Assembly (NCBI GenBank): GCA_947504205.1
Contig: CANNGL010000001.1
Span: 310,001 to 374,000 of the forward strand
Direction of reading: 5' to 3'
DNA from: an uncultured Litoreibacter sp.
GTDB taxonomy: Bacteria; Pseudomonadota; Alphaproteobacteria; Rhodobacterales; Rhodobacteraceae
DNA length: 64,000 nucleotides
Shown here: one piece after another, positions 35,851 to 44,799 of the stretch
How positions within the stretch are numbered: the first letter of the stretch is position 1
Layout: every line of letters begins with the position of its first letter
Program-made: the position numbers and the translations under genes
Notes under the pieces: model-generated
Databases searched by the model: none
The model's input: the letters and a program-made list of their open reading frames with translations, nothing else
What the model was told of the DNA's origin: nothing

Positions 35851-36972
35851 TCACGCGGCCTCGCGCGCCGCCGTCTGATTGAGTGTCCACAGCATATCGA
35901 GGATCAGGGACTGAGGGTCAAGATTGACTGCGCGCCCATGGCGCAATCTTGGCAGAGCTTCGGCCGAAAGCTCGGCCCATGCGCGTGCGGCACGCGGGCC
36001 GGGTGACAAGCGGGCCAGAATGGCTGGTTCCTGTTCGCTGGCAGGGGCCTGGGGCAGATTGAGGCCTGCCCGCGAGAGCCGCGCCAACAACAGTTCTATC
36101 AACCGTTCGAACAGATCAAAGCGGGCTTCTTTGCCACGGGAGGACAGATCTGCCGCAAGTTTCAATGCGGCTGGCCGGTCCATGCGTGGCAGTGTTTCGA
36201 CGAGGGAGAGCAGGGTGGCATACATTTGTAAGCCGTCCCCGTGGATGAGGCGGAGTGCTTCACCGACCGAGCCGCCAGACAGTTCCGCCACAGCCTCCAG
36301 CCCCGCGGCGTCCGCACCGCTTTGCGACAAGGCTCGGGTCATGTCTTCCGTCGACAAGGCGTTGCACCGAAGCACGCGACAGCGGGATCGGATCGTCGGC
36401 AGCAGGCCTGCCGGACGATGGCTTATCAGCAGCAACATCGCGTCTTTTGGCGGCTCTTCCAGAACTTTGAGCAACGCGTTGGCCGCGTTGACGTTCATAT
36501 CATCCGCTGCATCGATGATGACAACGCGTCGTCCGCCCTCAGTATTGCTCAATCCGAAGAACGATTGCATTGCGCGAATATCTTCCACACCGATCTGGGC
36601 CTTGAAGCGCTTTTTGTCTTCGTCATAGGTGCGGCGCAGAAGGTAGAGGCCGGGATGGGCGAGGGCGCGGATGTGGGGAAGGGCCGGATGATCCGCTGAA
36701 ACGTCGAGCGTCTCACTTGGCGGCGGCGCGCCAAAAAGACCGTCACCGTCACGGGGCGGCGTTGTCAACAGGAACCTGGCGATCCGCCATGCCAAGGTGG
36801 CCTTGCCGATCCCGCGTGTGCCGGTGATCAACCATGCATGGTGCAGCCGTTCGCCATTGAACGCCTCAAGGAAGCTTTCTTCTGCGTGCGTCTGGCCGAA
36901 AAGCACTGGCGTATCGCGCGGATGTGGCGCCTCGGCGATCTGATCGGATTGCGGCAGCGCATCATCGCTCAT
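35851..36972 (-). CDS. holB: DNA polymerase III subunit delta' (HolB)
   Basis: A 373-residue clamp-loader subunit. It has the P-loop-like ITGTRGIGKATLAWR near residue 50, a DnaX/RFC-like RVVIIDAADDMNVNAANALLK block and LLLISHRPAGLLPTIRSRC (sensor 1 region and SRC motif). The four zinc Cys found in E. coli delta' are not present, as is common in alphaproteobacteria. It overlaps the tmk stop as ATGA and lies eight bases before tatD. Confidence 0.94.
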   Translation of the reverse strand: MSDDALPQSDQIAEAPHPRDTPVLFGQTHAEESFLEAFNGERLHHAWLITGTRGIGKATLAWRIARFLLTTPPRDGDGLFGAPPPSETLDVSADHPALPHIRALAHPGLYLLRRTYDEDKKRFKAQIGVEDIRAMQSFFGLSNTEGGRRVVIIDAADDMNVNAANALLKVLEEPPKDAMLLLISHRPAGLLPTIRSRCRVLRCNALSTEDMTRALSQSGADAAGLEAVAELSGGSVGEALRLIHGDGLQMYATLLSLVETLPRMDRPAALKLAADLSSRGKEARFDLFERLIELLLARLSRAGLNLPQAPASEQEPAILARLSPGPRAARAWAELSAEALPRLRHGRAVNLDPQSLILDMLWTLNQTAAREAA

Positions 36973-37589
36973 GACATATGCGCTTTCACAACTTCGAGTA
37001 CATCTGTGGCCACTCGGTCCTGTGACTGATCCCCGTTAATAACATGAACACGTGTGCCGAAGTCTTTGGTAAGACTGAGAAATCCGGCGCGCAACTTTTG
37101 TTGAAAGCTAAGCCCGAAGTCTTCAAAGCGATCCTCACCACTGTCGCGCGCAAGGCCACGGCTGAGCGCTTGGGTGGGGTCCATGTCGATGACCAGAGTC
37201 AAATCGGGCTCTCGTCCGATCATACGTGCATGAAGATCATCAACCATACCGCGAAGGTCGCCACGTGTCGCACCCTGATAAACCCGGGTTGAGTCCGCGA
37301 AACGGTCCGAAATGACCAGCTTGCCCTCCGTCAGGGCAGGCTCGATAAGCCGCTCCAGATGGTCGCGCCGTGCTGCGGTGAACAGCAGGATCTCTGTCTC
37401 TGCCGACCAGCGCCCCGGATCACCTTCGACCAGAAGTCTGCGAATATCTTCTGCGCCGGGAGAGCCGCCGGGTTCGCGTGTCCGGACGACATCATGTCCC
37501 GTAGCGCTCAGAGCATCGGCCAACAACGCGGATTGAGTTGATTTTCCGGACCCGTCAATGCCCTCGAAACTGATAAATTTTCCCGCCAC
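36969..37589 (-). CDS. tmk: thymidylate kinase
   Basis: A 206-residue enzyme that phosphorylates dTMP to dTDP. P-loop FEGIDGSGKSTQ at 8-19, the DR motif in VISDRFADSTRVYQG and the substrate segment RTREPGGSPGAE are present. It begins MAGKFISFEGIDG. The four-base overlap with holB is the classic tmk-holB arrangement. dacC ends upstream with a 22-base gap on the same strand. Confidence 0.97.
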   Translation of the reverse strand: MAGKFISFEGIDGSGKSTQSALLADALSATGHDVVRTREPGGSPGAEDIRRLLVEGDPGRWSAETEILLFTAARRDHLERLIEPALTEGKLVISDRFADSTRVYQGATRGDLRGMVDDLHARMIGREPDLTLVIDMDPTQALSRGLARDSGEDRFEDFGLSFQQKLRAGFLSLTKDFGTRVHVINGDQSQDRVATDVLEVVKAHMS

Positions 37590-37611
37590 CTGATCCTCCG
37601 CCGCAAGACGG

Positions 37612-38775
37612 TCAGAATACCGTGGCGGCCTGTCCGGTCAACTGACGAAACAGCACGGTCGCAGCGGTTCTCACGCGGACCAGAAAACCGCCTTTTGGCA
37701 CGGTTTCTGTCGCGACAAGAGGGTGGGTGGCATCACTGAGGCCTGGCACGCTGACAATAAGCTGAGCAATCTCGTCACCCGCTTCAATTGGCGCTTCCAG
37801 CGGGCCTTGGTAGGTGATCTTCGCATTGGCGCCATCCCGATTCAGCACCGGCAAAAGAACCTTGATATCTGCGGTCGCTGCCATGCCAACACTGGCGGCT
37901 TGCCCCATCCAGACCTCAGCCTCTGTCAGGATAACGCCTTCCTCGGCCAGCTGCTTTTCCGCGAATTGACGGAAGGCCCAGTTGGTCAGCCGCTCGGCTT
38001 CACTTGCGCGCGCGGTTTCTGACGCCAGACCTGAAAAGACAAATATAATCCGTCTGTTACCTTGTTTCGCTGATCCAACCAAACCATATCCGGCCTCCTG
38101 AGTATGGCCAGTTTTCAGGCCATCTGCCCCGATATTGAGCTTGAGCAGGGGATTTCGGTTGAACCGGTTGTCGGGTGCACGCCCGTCCCAGCCAAACTCC
38201 GTCTCGGCGAAATATCCGTAATATTGTGGGAAATCGACAATCAGGCGTTTTGCCAGAATAGCCAGGTCACGCATCGACATACGATGACCCGGGGCAGGCC
38301 AGCCATTGGCATTCGCGAATGTGGAGTTTGTCATGCCCAAGGCACGCGCGCGTTCGGTCATCATCTGAGCAAAGCCGCGCTCTGTCCCATCGGGGGAGAG
38401 CGCCTCTCCCAGAACCGTGCTTGCGTCGTTTCCGGACAGAACCACGACACCGCGGATCAGGTCTTCCACCCGCGGTCGATCGCGCGTGGTCAAAAACATG
38501 GTTGAGCCGCCATAAGCCTGCGCGGCTTGACTGACTGCGAGGGTTTGATCGAGTGTCAGACGCCCATCTTCGAGCGCCTCGAACACCATATTGAGGGTCA
38601 TCAGCTTTGACATGGATGCAGGTGGAAGCGCCATATCGGCGTTCTTTTCCATCAGGGTCTGGTCAGTACCAACATCCAGAACGATTGCCGATTTTGCAGT
38701 CGTCTCAAAGGCTTGCGCCGCAAAGCTCGCAAGAAAAACGGGGAGAAGCGTCAGAACAAATAGGGCCGCGCGCAT
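37612..38775 (-). CDS. dacC: D-alanyl-D-alanine carboxypeptidase (PBP5/6 type)
   Basis: A 387-residue penicillin-binding protein that trims the terminal D-Ala of peptidoglycan side chains. After a signal peptide (cleavage near QAFE, residue 23), the three active-site motifs are SMSK, SGND and KTGH (in DGLKTGHTQEAGYG). A C-terminal domain follows and the last segment, VLFRQLTGQAATVF, could be the membrane-associating amphipathic helix. Named by family; which of dacA/C/D is the best match is uncertain. It follows the SPOR lipoprotein, another cell-wall gene, on the same strand. Confidence 0.93.
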   Translation of the reverse strand: MRAALFVLTLLPVFLASFAAQAFETTAKSAIVLDVGTDQTLMEKNADMALPPASMSKLMTLNMVFEALEDGRLTLDQTLAVSQAAQAYGGSTMFLTTRDRPRVEDLIRGVVVLSGNDASTVLGEALSPDGTERGFAQMMTERARALGMTNSTFANANGWPAPGHRMSMRDLAILAKRLIVDFPQYYGYFAETEFGWDGRAPDNRFNRNPLLKLNIGADGLKTGHTQEAGYGLVGSAKQGNRRIIFVFSGLASETARASEAERLTNWAFRQFAEKQLAEEGVILTEAEVWMGQAASVGMAATADIKVLLPVLNRDGANAKITYQGPLEAPIEAGDEIAQLIVSVPGLSDATHPLVATETVPKGGFLVRVRTAATVLFRQLTGQAATVF

Positions 38776-38802
38776 ATGTGAGTCGATTCCTTTTCCTAGG
38801 GA

Positions 38803-39828
38803 TCAGTTTGTCACGAAATATGCGTCGTTGAAGCCCAATTCCTTCACCTTTTTCAAGAGAGTGCTGCGTTCTGAGCCAGAACTTGCCGGTCCGACAACGA
38901 CGCGCCAGAAGACTTTACCTTTCGAGGTCTGCTCCCGCACTGTCGGAACGATGCCGATATTGCGCAGAGATGTCGCCGTGTTATCGGCATTCGATTTGAC
39001 GGAGAAGATGCCGATTTGGATAAATGGCTTGCTGATCCCACCACTTGCTCGCGCCGATGTTTTGATCGGTTTTGCAGGTGTCGTGCCGCGCGCGATAGCC
39101 TTCTGAGCCGCTGCAGCGATGCCTTCGACCTTGCCGCCGGTCTTTTTAGGAAGCTTTGAGCCAAGAACCGGATCTTCAATCGCGATGGCTTTTGTGGGTT
39201 TGGCGGGCGTCGCGGCGGCGGAGGCAAGCTTGACGTCCTTCGATTTGGTCTCTGGTTTTGCGCTATCGGCCGGGGCGTCGAGAGAGGTAGCCGTAATCGC
39301 AGAGGCCGCGGGCAACGTTTGCTCCCCATCGGCATCGGCCATCTCAGCAACAGGATTTTCCGGCGCCTCTTCCTTGCGCAGCGCCACCACGCTGATTTTC
39401 ACGGGGGCACCGGCCACTGCGACAAGCGCATCGGCAGCGTCAGAGCTCAGCTGCATCTCGGGGCCGGGGGTGATCCGTTCGCGTTGAAACAGTGCACCGA
39501 TCACGGTTTTGCCGTTGGTTTCGTTGCGTATCATCACGCGTTCGGGCTGTTTGACATCCTTATGAGCGATCCAGACGCCGCCCAGCGAGGGGCGCCCATC
39601 CCATAAAGCATCTCCCGTCTTCTGGAAGACGTCGGGGGCTTCAACGTCGCGCTCAATCAGTTTGACCGAGCTCGGGTTGCGGGTCACCTCAGGCGTCGCC
39701 TCAGCACCTTCTGCTGCAGGTTTTTTCTGCAAAAACTGGAAGTTAGGCCCTTTGCCGTCTTCACATGCGCTCAGTGCGATTGCTGCGGTCAATGGAATAA
39801 GGAAACGTGTCGCCCGAGGGGTGCCCAT
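38803..39828 (-). CDS. SPOR-domain lipoprotein
   Basis: A 341-residue lipoprotein with lipobox ALSAC (Cys22), an Ala/Pro/Lys-rich central region of low complexity, and a C-terminal SPOR domain (about 265-341, PFIQIGIFSVKSNADNT then RVVVGPASSGSERSTL). SPOR domains bind denuded glycan strands of septal peptidoglycan, so the protein probably sits at division sites. It precedes dacC by 27 bases on the same strand. A conserved segment before the linker (about 75-150, LWDGRPSLGGVWIAH) is of a type I do not recognise. Confidence 0.88.
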   Translation of the reverse strand: MGTPRATRFLIPLTAAIALSACEDGKGPNFQFLQKKPAAEGAEATPEVTRNPSSVKLIERDVEAPDVFQKTGDALWDGRPSLGGVWIAHKDVKQPERVMIRNETNGKTVIGALFQRERITPGPEMQLSSDAADALVAVAGAPVKISVVALRKEEAPENPVAEMADADGEQTLPAASAITATSLDAPADSAKPETKSKDVKLASAAATPAKPTKAIAIEDPVLGSKLPKKTGGKVEGIAAAAQKAIARGTTPAKPIKTSARASGGISKPFIQIGIFSVKSNADNTATSLRNIGIVPTVREQTSKGKVFWRVVVGPASSGSERSTLLKKVKELGFNDAYFVTN

Positions 39829-40056
39829 TTTTTGTGCCTCTCAATATGCCGCAGTTTTCTGCGTGCTTGTTCCCGCCTTTGAGGACGGCCTGCTCTCATG
39901 CGTCTTGTTTTTATGACGCGTTATCTGACGGCACATTACGCAAATTACCCCATATTGCAAAGGTTTATGCCTGATGTGGGCAAGATGTCAGTAATCGCGG
40001 GTTTCGTGCAACATGGGTTTTAGAATCGAAAAAGCCGCGATAAGGCTTGCAGCGTC

Positions 40057-40146
40057 GGAGGAGTGGCAGAGTGGTTGAATGCACCGGTCTTGAAAACCGA
40101 CGTAGGTGAAAGTCTACCGTGGGTTCGAATCCCACCTCCTCCGCCA
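40057..40146 (+). tRNA. tRNA-Ser (anticodon TGA)
   Basis: Acceptor arms GGAGGAG (40057-40063) and CTCCTCC (40136-40142) pair fully; the anticodon loop CTTGAAA gives TGA, with a long variable arm and the T-arm GTGGGTTCGAATCCCAC. Discriminator G and encoded CCA follow (40144-40146). tRNA-Ser genes are common integration sites, but no integrase or direct repeat is visible downstream. Confidence 0.97.
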
Positions 40147-40153
40147 TTCTGGC

Positions 40154-40258
40154 AAATAGCCCATCAAGCTGTTGATGTTAAAAGACTTCAATGAAATCAA
40201 CTTTTCTGCCATATGCGTTTGGTGAGCTTTTATAAGACCACATCCTCATGGGCTATTT
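40154..40258. repeat. 11-bp inverted repeat flanking an 83-base spacer next to tRNA-Ser
   Basis: AAATAGCCCAT (40154-40164) and ATGGGCTATTT (40248-40258) are perfect inverted copies, starting seven bases after the tRNA-Ser CCA. The enclosed sequence is AT-rich and non-coding. It may be a remnant of a small mobile element or a folded transcript. Confidence 0.5.
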
Positions 40259-40422
40259 CATTAAGACAGATTTGGGGCTTGCGAATGAGGCGGGCAGACT
40301 TCATCGCTATTCCTAGATGGGCCTAGAGACCGTAATTTGCGACCAATCTCGACGCTGCGCGGGAAATCTTCGGACTGTTTACGTCCAATCACGCGGCTGG
40401 TTAGGTATGTAGGTTCCCAATA

Positions 40423-41136
40423 TTGATTAGGTTGGAAGCGATTATTTTCTTCAGAAGCAAACCCGTTAGAGACGTCCGGTTCAAACGCTTTTCCCGGGTT
40501 GCGATCCTTTTGGCCGGTTCATGCTGGATCATCGCATCTGCAGGTGTCGCCTTTGGGCAATCTGACGAAGCCGTCATAACCTGTTCCGATCCCGATACGC
40601 CGTCGACCTGTGTTCTGACTTCTGAATTCATATCAGACCAGTCGATTTTTCCGTTCAAACGGATCGGATTTGTTGTTGATGACGAGAACCCCGCCTGGAA
40701 TGACTACCGAAGGGCGATCAGAAATTACAACAGCCCTGCAAAGTGTGTGACATCAACTCGTGATGGATCAGCCCCGCCAAACTTGCTTCACATGAACTGG
40801 GACCAATTGAACAAGTATGAAATTGAAATGTGCGCTTTCAGAATAATGGATAGTCTGAGGGACGCTGAAAAGATCGAGGCGTGGTTCAGGTTTCACGACT
40901 TCAGAACCAAGGGCATCGTTCGGGTGCGAGATGCTAAGGACGGTGCCAAAGGCAGCAGACGAGCGACCATGGCCATACGCGGTCATTGGACCGTGGACCA
41001 AGGTATCGAAAAGCGAAAGATGTGGTTTGGAAAAGTATTGTCAGTGTTTTCTCGAGGTTCCTACCTGTTGGTTACATTTAGCGAGGATCTAGAGGCACGC
41101 AGCGTGGAGCTTGGTGGGAGCAGCACGTTTAACTAA
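40423..41136 (+). CDS. hypothetical secreted protein, orphan
   Basis: Up to 237 residues, with no family recognised. A hydrophobic stretch VAILLAGSCWIIASAGVAFG (about 26-46) looks like a signal peptide with cleavage near GQSDE. The mature part has five or six Cys (ITCSD, STCVL, AKCVT, MCAF), suggesting disulfides. The frame opens with TTG at 40423 and has no evident ribosome binding site, so the start is uncertain. Local composition is more AT-rich than its neighbours, it follows tRNA-Ser and the inverted repeat, and it has no operon partners; these fit recent acquisition. Confidence 0.55.
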   Translation: MIRLEAIIFFRSKPVRDVRFKRFSRVAILLAGSCWIIASAGVAFGQSDEAVITCSDPDTPSTCVLTSEFISDQSIFPFKRIGFVVDDENPAWNDYRRAIRNYNSPAKCVTSTRDGSAPPNLLHMNWDQLNKYEIEMCAFRIMDSLRDAEKIEAWFRFHDFRTKGIVRVRDAKDGAKGSRRATMAIRGHWTVDQGIEKRKMWFGKVLSVFSRGSYLLVTFSEDLEARSVELGGSSTFN

Positions 41137-41544
41137 GAATTTTCGGCGGTAGAACGATATTTGTTACGAGTGTACAGCGCCTTTGCTGCAAGCAGGAGCT
41201 TCGATTGCTACGCCAGAAAGCCGCCAATGACCACGCTCATAAAGAGAACATATGGCATGTCCCTTGCAGGCAGGGATAGGCTTTGCAGAAGTCGCACAGG
41301 TAAGGCGCCGGAGAGGGGAGCAGCGCACCAGGCGATCTACTGGCGACCAGAGCGGGGGGGCTGACAGTATTCGTGTTTTCTTGGAACTGCTCAGCGATAC
41401 GGTCTGCGTGATCGGCGGTTGATTTCAATTGATTGTGTAGTCAGTCCCTCCGGCCTCGGAAATTCTCCCGAGCGCGCTATATCTTGATCAAACGTTTCTG
41501 GTCGATCTGAGAAGGATCGACATGCGCCTGATAGGAGATGATCG
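41137..41544. other. intergenic region, no gene recognised
   Basis: About 400 bases between the orphan gene and the Tat-exported protein. Short frames on both strands lack ribosome binding sites and family resemblance. Nothing further is seen other than the ribosome binding site GGAG just before 41545. Confidence 0.5.
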
Positions 41545-42033
41545 ATGACTTCAGTCTTGCTTACTCGCCGCACTCTCATCGCCACTGGCAGTGCCGCACT
41601 TGCCGCAGCAACGGCCGGTCTTGTTGCACCTGCCTCCGCTCAGGGGCTTGCGCCGACAGCCACCATGCGGGGCGGGGCCAACAATTACCGGCCCGGCGCG
41701 CCCATTGTGGACCGGATTGGTGGTGGCGGCTTCTGGATGACCGGCACCGTGCGTCGGGCAGGGGACGGGGCGGTTCTGCCGGGGCAACGCATTCAGATCT
41801 GGGCGCATACGACGGAAGGGCATGAGCGTGATCCGCAAAGCCATGGCGCGACGCTCACAGATGACAAGGGTGAGTTTCGTCTGGAGATGCCGCAGATTGT
41901 TCCTGCGTTCGGACAACCTCATGGTCATCTCGCTTATGACAGCGGCGAATTCGAGACGGTCTTTTTACGACCCATCATGTCCAGCGCGGCGGATACCCGT
42001 CTGAGTGTGGATTTCGTTCTTCAGCCGGTTTGA
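41545..42033 (+). CDS. Tat-exported intradiol-dioxygenase-like protein
   Basis: A 162-residue protein with a twin-arginine signal (LLTRRTLIATGSAALAA; cleavage near SAQG, residue 34). The mature part resembles a shortened intradiol ring-cleavage dioxygenase (PF00775): GTVRRAGDGAVLPGQRIQIW, GATLTDDKGEFRLEMP and a His-x-His pair (His126, His128 in GQPHGHLAY). The two Tyr ligands of classical enzymes are not seen at the expected sites, so it may not be a standard catechol dioxygenase. GGAG precedes the ATG at 41545. It is followed 19 bases later by a b-type cytochrome gene, suggesting an exported redox pair. Confidence 0.75.
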   Translation: MTSVLLTRRTLIATGSAALAAATAGLVAPASAQGLAPTATMRGGANNYRPGAPIVDRIGGGGFWMTGTVRRAGDGAVLPGQRIQIWAHTTEGHERDPQSHGATLTDDKGEFRLEMPQIVPAFGQPHGHLAYDSGEFETVFLRPIMSSAADTRLSVDFVLQPV

Positions 42034-42052
42034 AGCGAGTGGATCGAAACGG

Positions 42053-42670
42053 ATGAGCTGGCTTCGCGCGGTCCTGATATGGATGATGCTTGGGCTGGCG
42101 ATCGCTCTTCCAATTGCAGCGGCCGCTACCAGTCCACTTTTGGCTTGGCGTGAGCCGATCTACATTGCTGCTGGTTTCGCGGGCATATTTGGACTGGTGT
42201 TGTTGTTTGTCCAACCCTTGCTGATGGGGGGCTATTTGCCGGGACTTTCGGGCCGACGCGGGCGGAGAGTTCATCGCTGGGTTGGTGTGGCACTGGTTCT
42301 CGCGGTGGTGATCCATGTGGCGGGGCTTTGGATCACAAGTCCCCCTGATGTGGTCGACGCGCTCTTACTGCGCTCTCCAACGCCTTTTTCCATCTGGGGT
42401 GTGGTCGCCATGTGGGCGGTTTTTGCTGCAGCTTGTCTGGCTGCTGTCCGCGATCGATTTCGACAAGGCCTTCCTATCTGGCGGTTTGGGCATACTGGTT
42501 TGGTCGTTGTGACAGTTCTGGGCAGCGTGGTTCACGCTATGCTGATAGAGGGCACGATGGAGATGGTGAGCAAATCCGCATTATGCCTTCTTGCAGTTTT
42601 GGCGATTGCAAAGGTCGTTGCGGACAGGCGTGTCTGGGCGTCGCTTAGGCGATGGCACCGCGACGGATAG
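42053..42670 (+). CDS. ferric-reductase-like b-type cytochrome membrane protein
   Basis: A 205-residue membrane protein with five or six segments. Two helices carry paired His with regular spacing: His74 and His88 in one, His147 and His161 in another, as expected for bis-His ligation of two b hemes in the ferric reductase/MsrQ-like family (PF01794). The ATG at 42053 is chosen over the frame open from 42005, which overlaps the upstream gene. It likely passes electrons to a periplasmic partner, plausibly the Tat-exported protein just upstream. There is no molybdenum MsrP partner here. Confidence 0.78.
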   Translation: MSWLRAVLIWMMLGLAIALPIAAAATSPLLAWREPIYIAAGFAGIFGLVLLFVQPLLMGGYLPGLSGRRGRRVHRWVGVALVLAVVIHVAGLWITSPPDVVDALLLRSPTPFSIWGVVAMWAVFAAACLAAVRDRFRQGLPIWRFGHTGLVVVTVLGSVVHAMLIEGTMEMVSKSALCLLAVLAIAKVVADRRVWASLRRWHRDG

Positions 42671-42709
42671 GTCGACGGGTGCCGTTCCTTTTTTGGTTTG
42701 TCTGGACGC

Positions 42710-44110
42710 CTAGGCTAGGCTCGGAAGCCACAATACGATCCAAGGGAATGAGACCAAAAGCGCAATCGTAATTGCGTCGGCAATGAAGAAGGGTGTCACG
42801 CCCTTGAACACGTCTTGTACAGAAAGATCATCCCGAACACCTGCCACGACAAAGCAGTTCAAGCCGATTGGTGGAGTGATGAGACAGAACTCAGCCATCT
42901 TGACCACCAATATCCCGAACCAGATGGCACACATTGGCCCTGACATGCCAAAGGTGCTGTCAGCGGCGCTGACAGCCTCACCTCCGTTAAGCGCCATGAC
43001 TGCCGGATAGACGACGGGAAGCGTCAGCAGGAGCATCCCGATGGCGTCCATGAACATACCAAGCACTGCATAGGCGAGCAGGATGCAAACCAGAATGAGC
43101 ATCGGGGACATGGTCAATGACGTGATCCAGTCCGAGAAGGCCCCGGGCAGATCAGCAAAGCCGAGGAAGCGAACATAGATCAGCACGCCCCAAATGATCG
43201 TGAAGATCATGACACTTAATTTTGCCGTTTCCAGTAAGGCGTCTTTGAGTTGGGGCCAGCGCATGCCCTGATAAAGTGCCATCAGGAAGACGACGAATGC
43301 CCCGATGGCGCCGCCTTCGGTGGGCGTGCCCCAGGCATCGCCGCCAAAGGGATTGTAGACGAAGCAGATGATCGTCACGACGACGAAGATAATTGGTAAT
43401 GCCGGTGGCAGGGAAGCAAAACGCTCGCGCCATGTGAAACCGCTGACCGGTGGGCCGAAATCCTTGACGGTCAGGGCGAGGCCTACAATCAAAGCACCAT
43501 AGATCAGCGCAGAGAACGCGCCGGGAATGAACCCGGCAAGCAGGAGCTTGCCCACGTCCTGTTCAACGATGATCGCGTAGATCACCAAAATTGCAGAAGG
43601 CGGGATCAGCGAGGCCAGAGTACCGCCCGCCGCGACGACCCCTGCAGCAAACTGCTTGTTGTAGCCGATCTTGAGCATTTCCGGGATGGCGATGCGCGCG
43701 AAGACCGCTGATGTCGCCACGGACGCACCAGAGACCGCGGCGAAACCTGCGGTGGCAAAAACGGTCGAGACGGCCAATCCTCCTGGGACCCAGGCAATCC
43801 AACGTTTTGCAGCTTCAAAGAGGGCTTTGGTCAGTCCCGCATAATATGCAAGATAGCCGATCAGAATGAAGGTGGGGATTAGGCTCAGGGCTTGGCTCGA
43901 CACCTTGGAATGCGGGACCTGTCCTGCTGTTTTGGCAGCAACAGTCAGCGCCCAACCGAACTCGTCGGGAGCATAGCCTTTCTTCGCCCAGAAAATCCAG
44001 ATGAGACCGATCATGCCCGCCAAGGCGGCGGCGAACGCAACACGCATGCCAAGAACAACCATCAGCAGCATACCGCCGGTGACCCAAAGACCAATATCAA
44101 TAGGTTCCAT
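42710..44110 (-). CDS. dctM: TRAP transporter large permease
   Basis: A 466-residue membrane subunit with about 12-13 segments. Family blocks include SLIPPSAILVIYAII, AAVSGASVATSAVFARIA and LNCFVVAGVRDD. It couples sodium flow to uptake of an organic anion delivered by the binding protein. Its start shares the A of the dctQ stop (TGATG). It is the last gene of dctPQM. At 466 residues it is longer than the classic DctM (about 430), through extended loops. Confidence 0.95.
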   Translation of the reverse strand: MEPIDIGLWVTGGMLLMVVLGMRVAFAAALAGMIGLIWIFWAKKGYAPDEFGWALTVAAKTAGQVPHSKVSSQALSLIPTFILIGYLAYYAGLTKALFEAAKRWIAWVPGGLAVSTVFATAGFAAVSGASVATSAVFARIAIPEMLKIGYNKQFAAGVVAAGGTLASLIPPSAILVIYAIIVEQDVGKLLLAGFIPGAFSALIYGALIVGLALTVKDFGPPVSGFTWRERFASLPPALPIIFVVVTIICFVYNPFGGDAWGTPTEGGAIGAFVVFLMALYQGMRWPQLKDALLETAKLSVMIFTIIWGVLIYVRFLGFADLPGAFSDWITSLTMSPMLILVCILLAYAVLGMFMDAIGMLLLTLPVVYPAVMALNGGEAVSAADSTFGMSGPMCAIWFGILVVKMAEFCLITPPIGLNCFVVAGVRDDLSVQDVFKGVTPFFIADAITIALLVSFPWIVLWLPSLA

Positions 44111-44733
44111 CAGTCTTGATCCGTCAATTGACTGGCTTCCATCTGCGCTTGCTTCGCGGCATCGGGAATAAGGGGAATAGCGACGGCATCGCCTGTTCTA
44201 ATAGCGCGCGCGTAGCCCCATACCTGCAGGCAGAGCCGCGCACACAGCACGCCAAAGGCCAGCGGTGCCATCAGCTTGGCGGGCCAGAGTGGCAGAGAGA
44301 TGTCCATGGAGCTGTCTCTGCTCCACAAGGGGGCTGAAAAGTCGAAGCTCCGTTCGAAATGCGCCCAACTGCCCCAGACGAGCAGAACCATCAGGGCGAG
44401 CACCGCGAGCGTGGTAACAAGCTCTACCACATACAAGGCGCGCCCCCGCAATTGGCCGACGACGATGTCCATGCGGATATGGGCGCCTTCGCGCATCACG
44501 AAAGAGACGCCCATGAAGGCAACCAACGGCATGGCCTGCTCGATCCAATCGACATAGCCGGGCAGGGGGCTGGCAAATCCATTGCGCCCGGTCACCGATA
44601 TCACCGCCAGTACCATCAACGAGAAAACAGCAATCCCGCTAAGTAGTGCAAAGGCACGTTCAAGCCGCAGAAATGCACGATCAAACCTGCTGAGCATGCT
44701 GTCGTCACTCAGCACAAGAGATGCGGTTGCCAT
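44110..44733 (-). CDS. dctQ: TRAP transporter small permease
   Basis: A 207-residue subunit with four transmembrane segments, containing VTGRNGFASPLPGYVDWIEQA and FVMREGAHIRMDIVVGQL, the conserved DctQ pattern. It partners the large permease. A perfect hairpin lies between it and the dctP gene upstream. The N-terminal 25 residues are hydrophilic and cytoplasmic. Confidence 0.93.
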   Translation of the reverse strand: MATASLVLSDDSMLSRFDRAFLRLERAFALLSGIAVFSLMVLAVISVTGRNGFASPLPGYVDWIEQAMPLVAFMGVSFVMREGAHIRMDIVVGQLRGRALYVVELVTTLAVLALMVLLVWGSWAHFERSFDFSAPLWSRDSSMDISLPLWPAKLMAPLAFGVLCARLCLQVWGYARAIRTGDAVAIPLIPDAAKQAQMEASQLTDQD

Positions 44734-44765
44734 AGGGGCCTCGCGTTTCGAGGGAAAAGGAAGTT

Positions 44766-44789
44766 AGCCCCTGCGTGATCGCAGGGGCT
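44766..44789 (-). terminator. hairpin between dctP and dctQ, likely attenuator
   Basis: AGCCCCTGCG (44766-44775) and CGCAGGGGCT (44780-44789) form a perfect 10-bp stem with a TGAT loop, 11 bases after the dctP stop, followed on the minus strand by a pyrimidine-rich stretch. Such hairpins after binding-protein genes lower expression of the permeases or stabilise the upstream message. Confidence 0.65.
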
Positions 44790-44799
44790 GGGGCGAGGT

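Noticed and set aside
40057-40146. tRNA-Ser as an active attachment site
   Set aside because: No integrase gene and no duplicated tRNA 3' end was found in the window, so only a remnant is considered.
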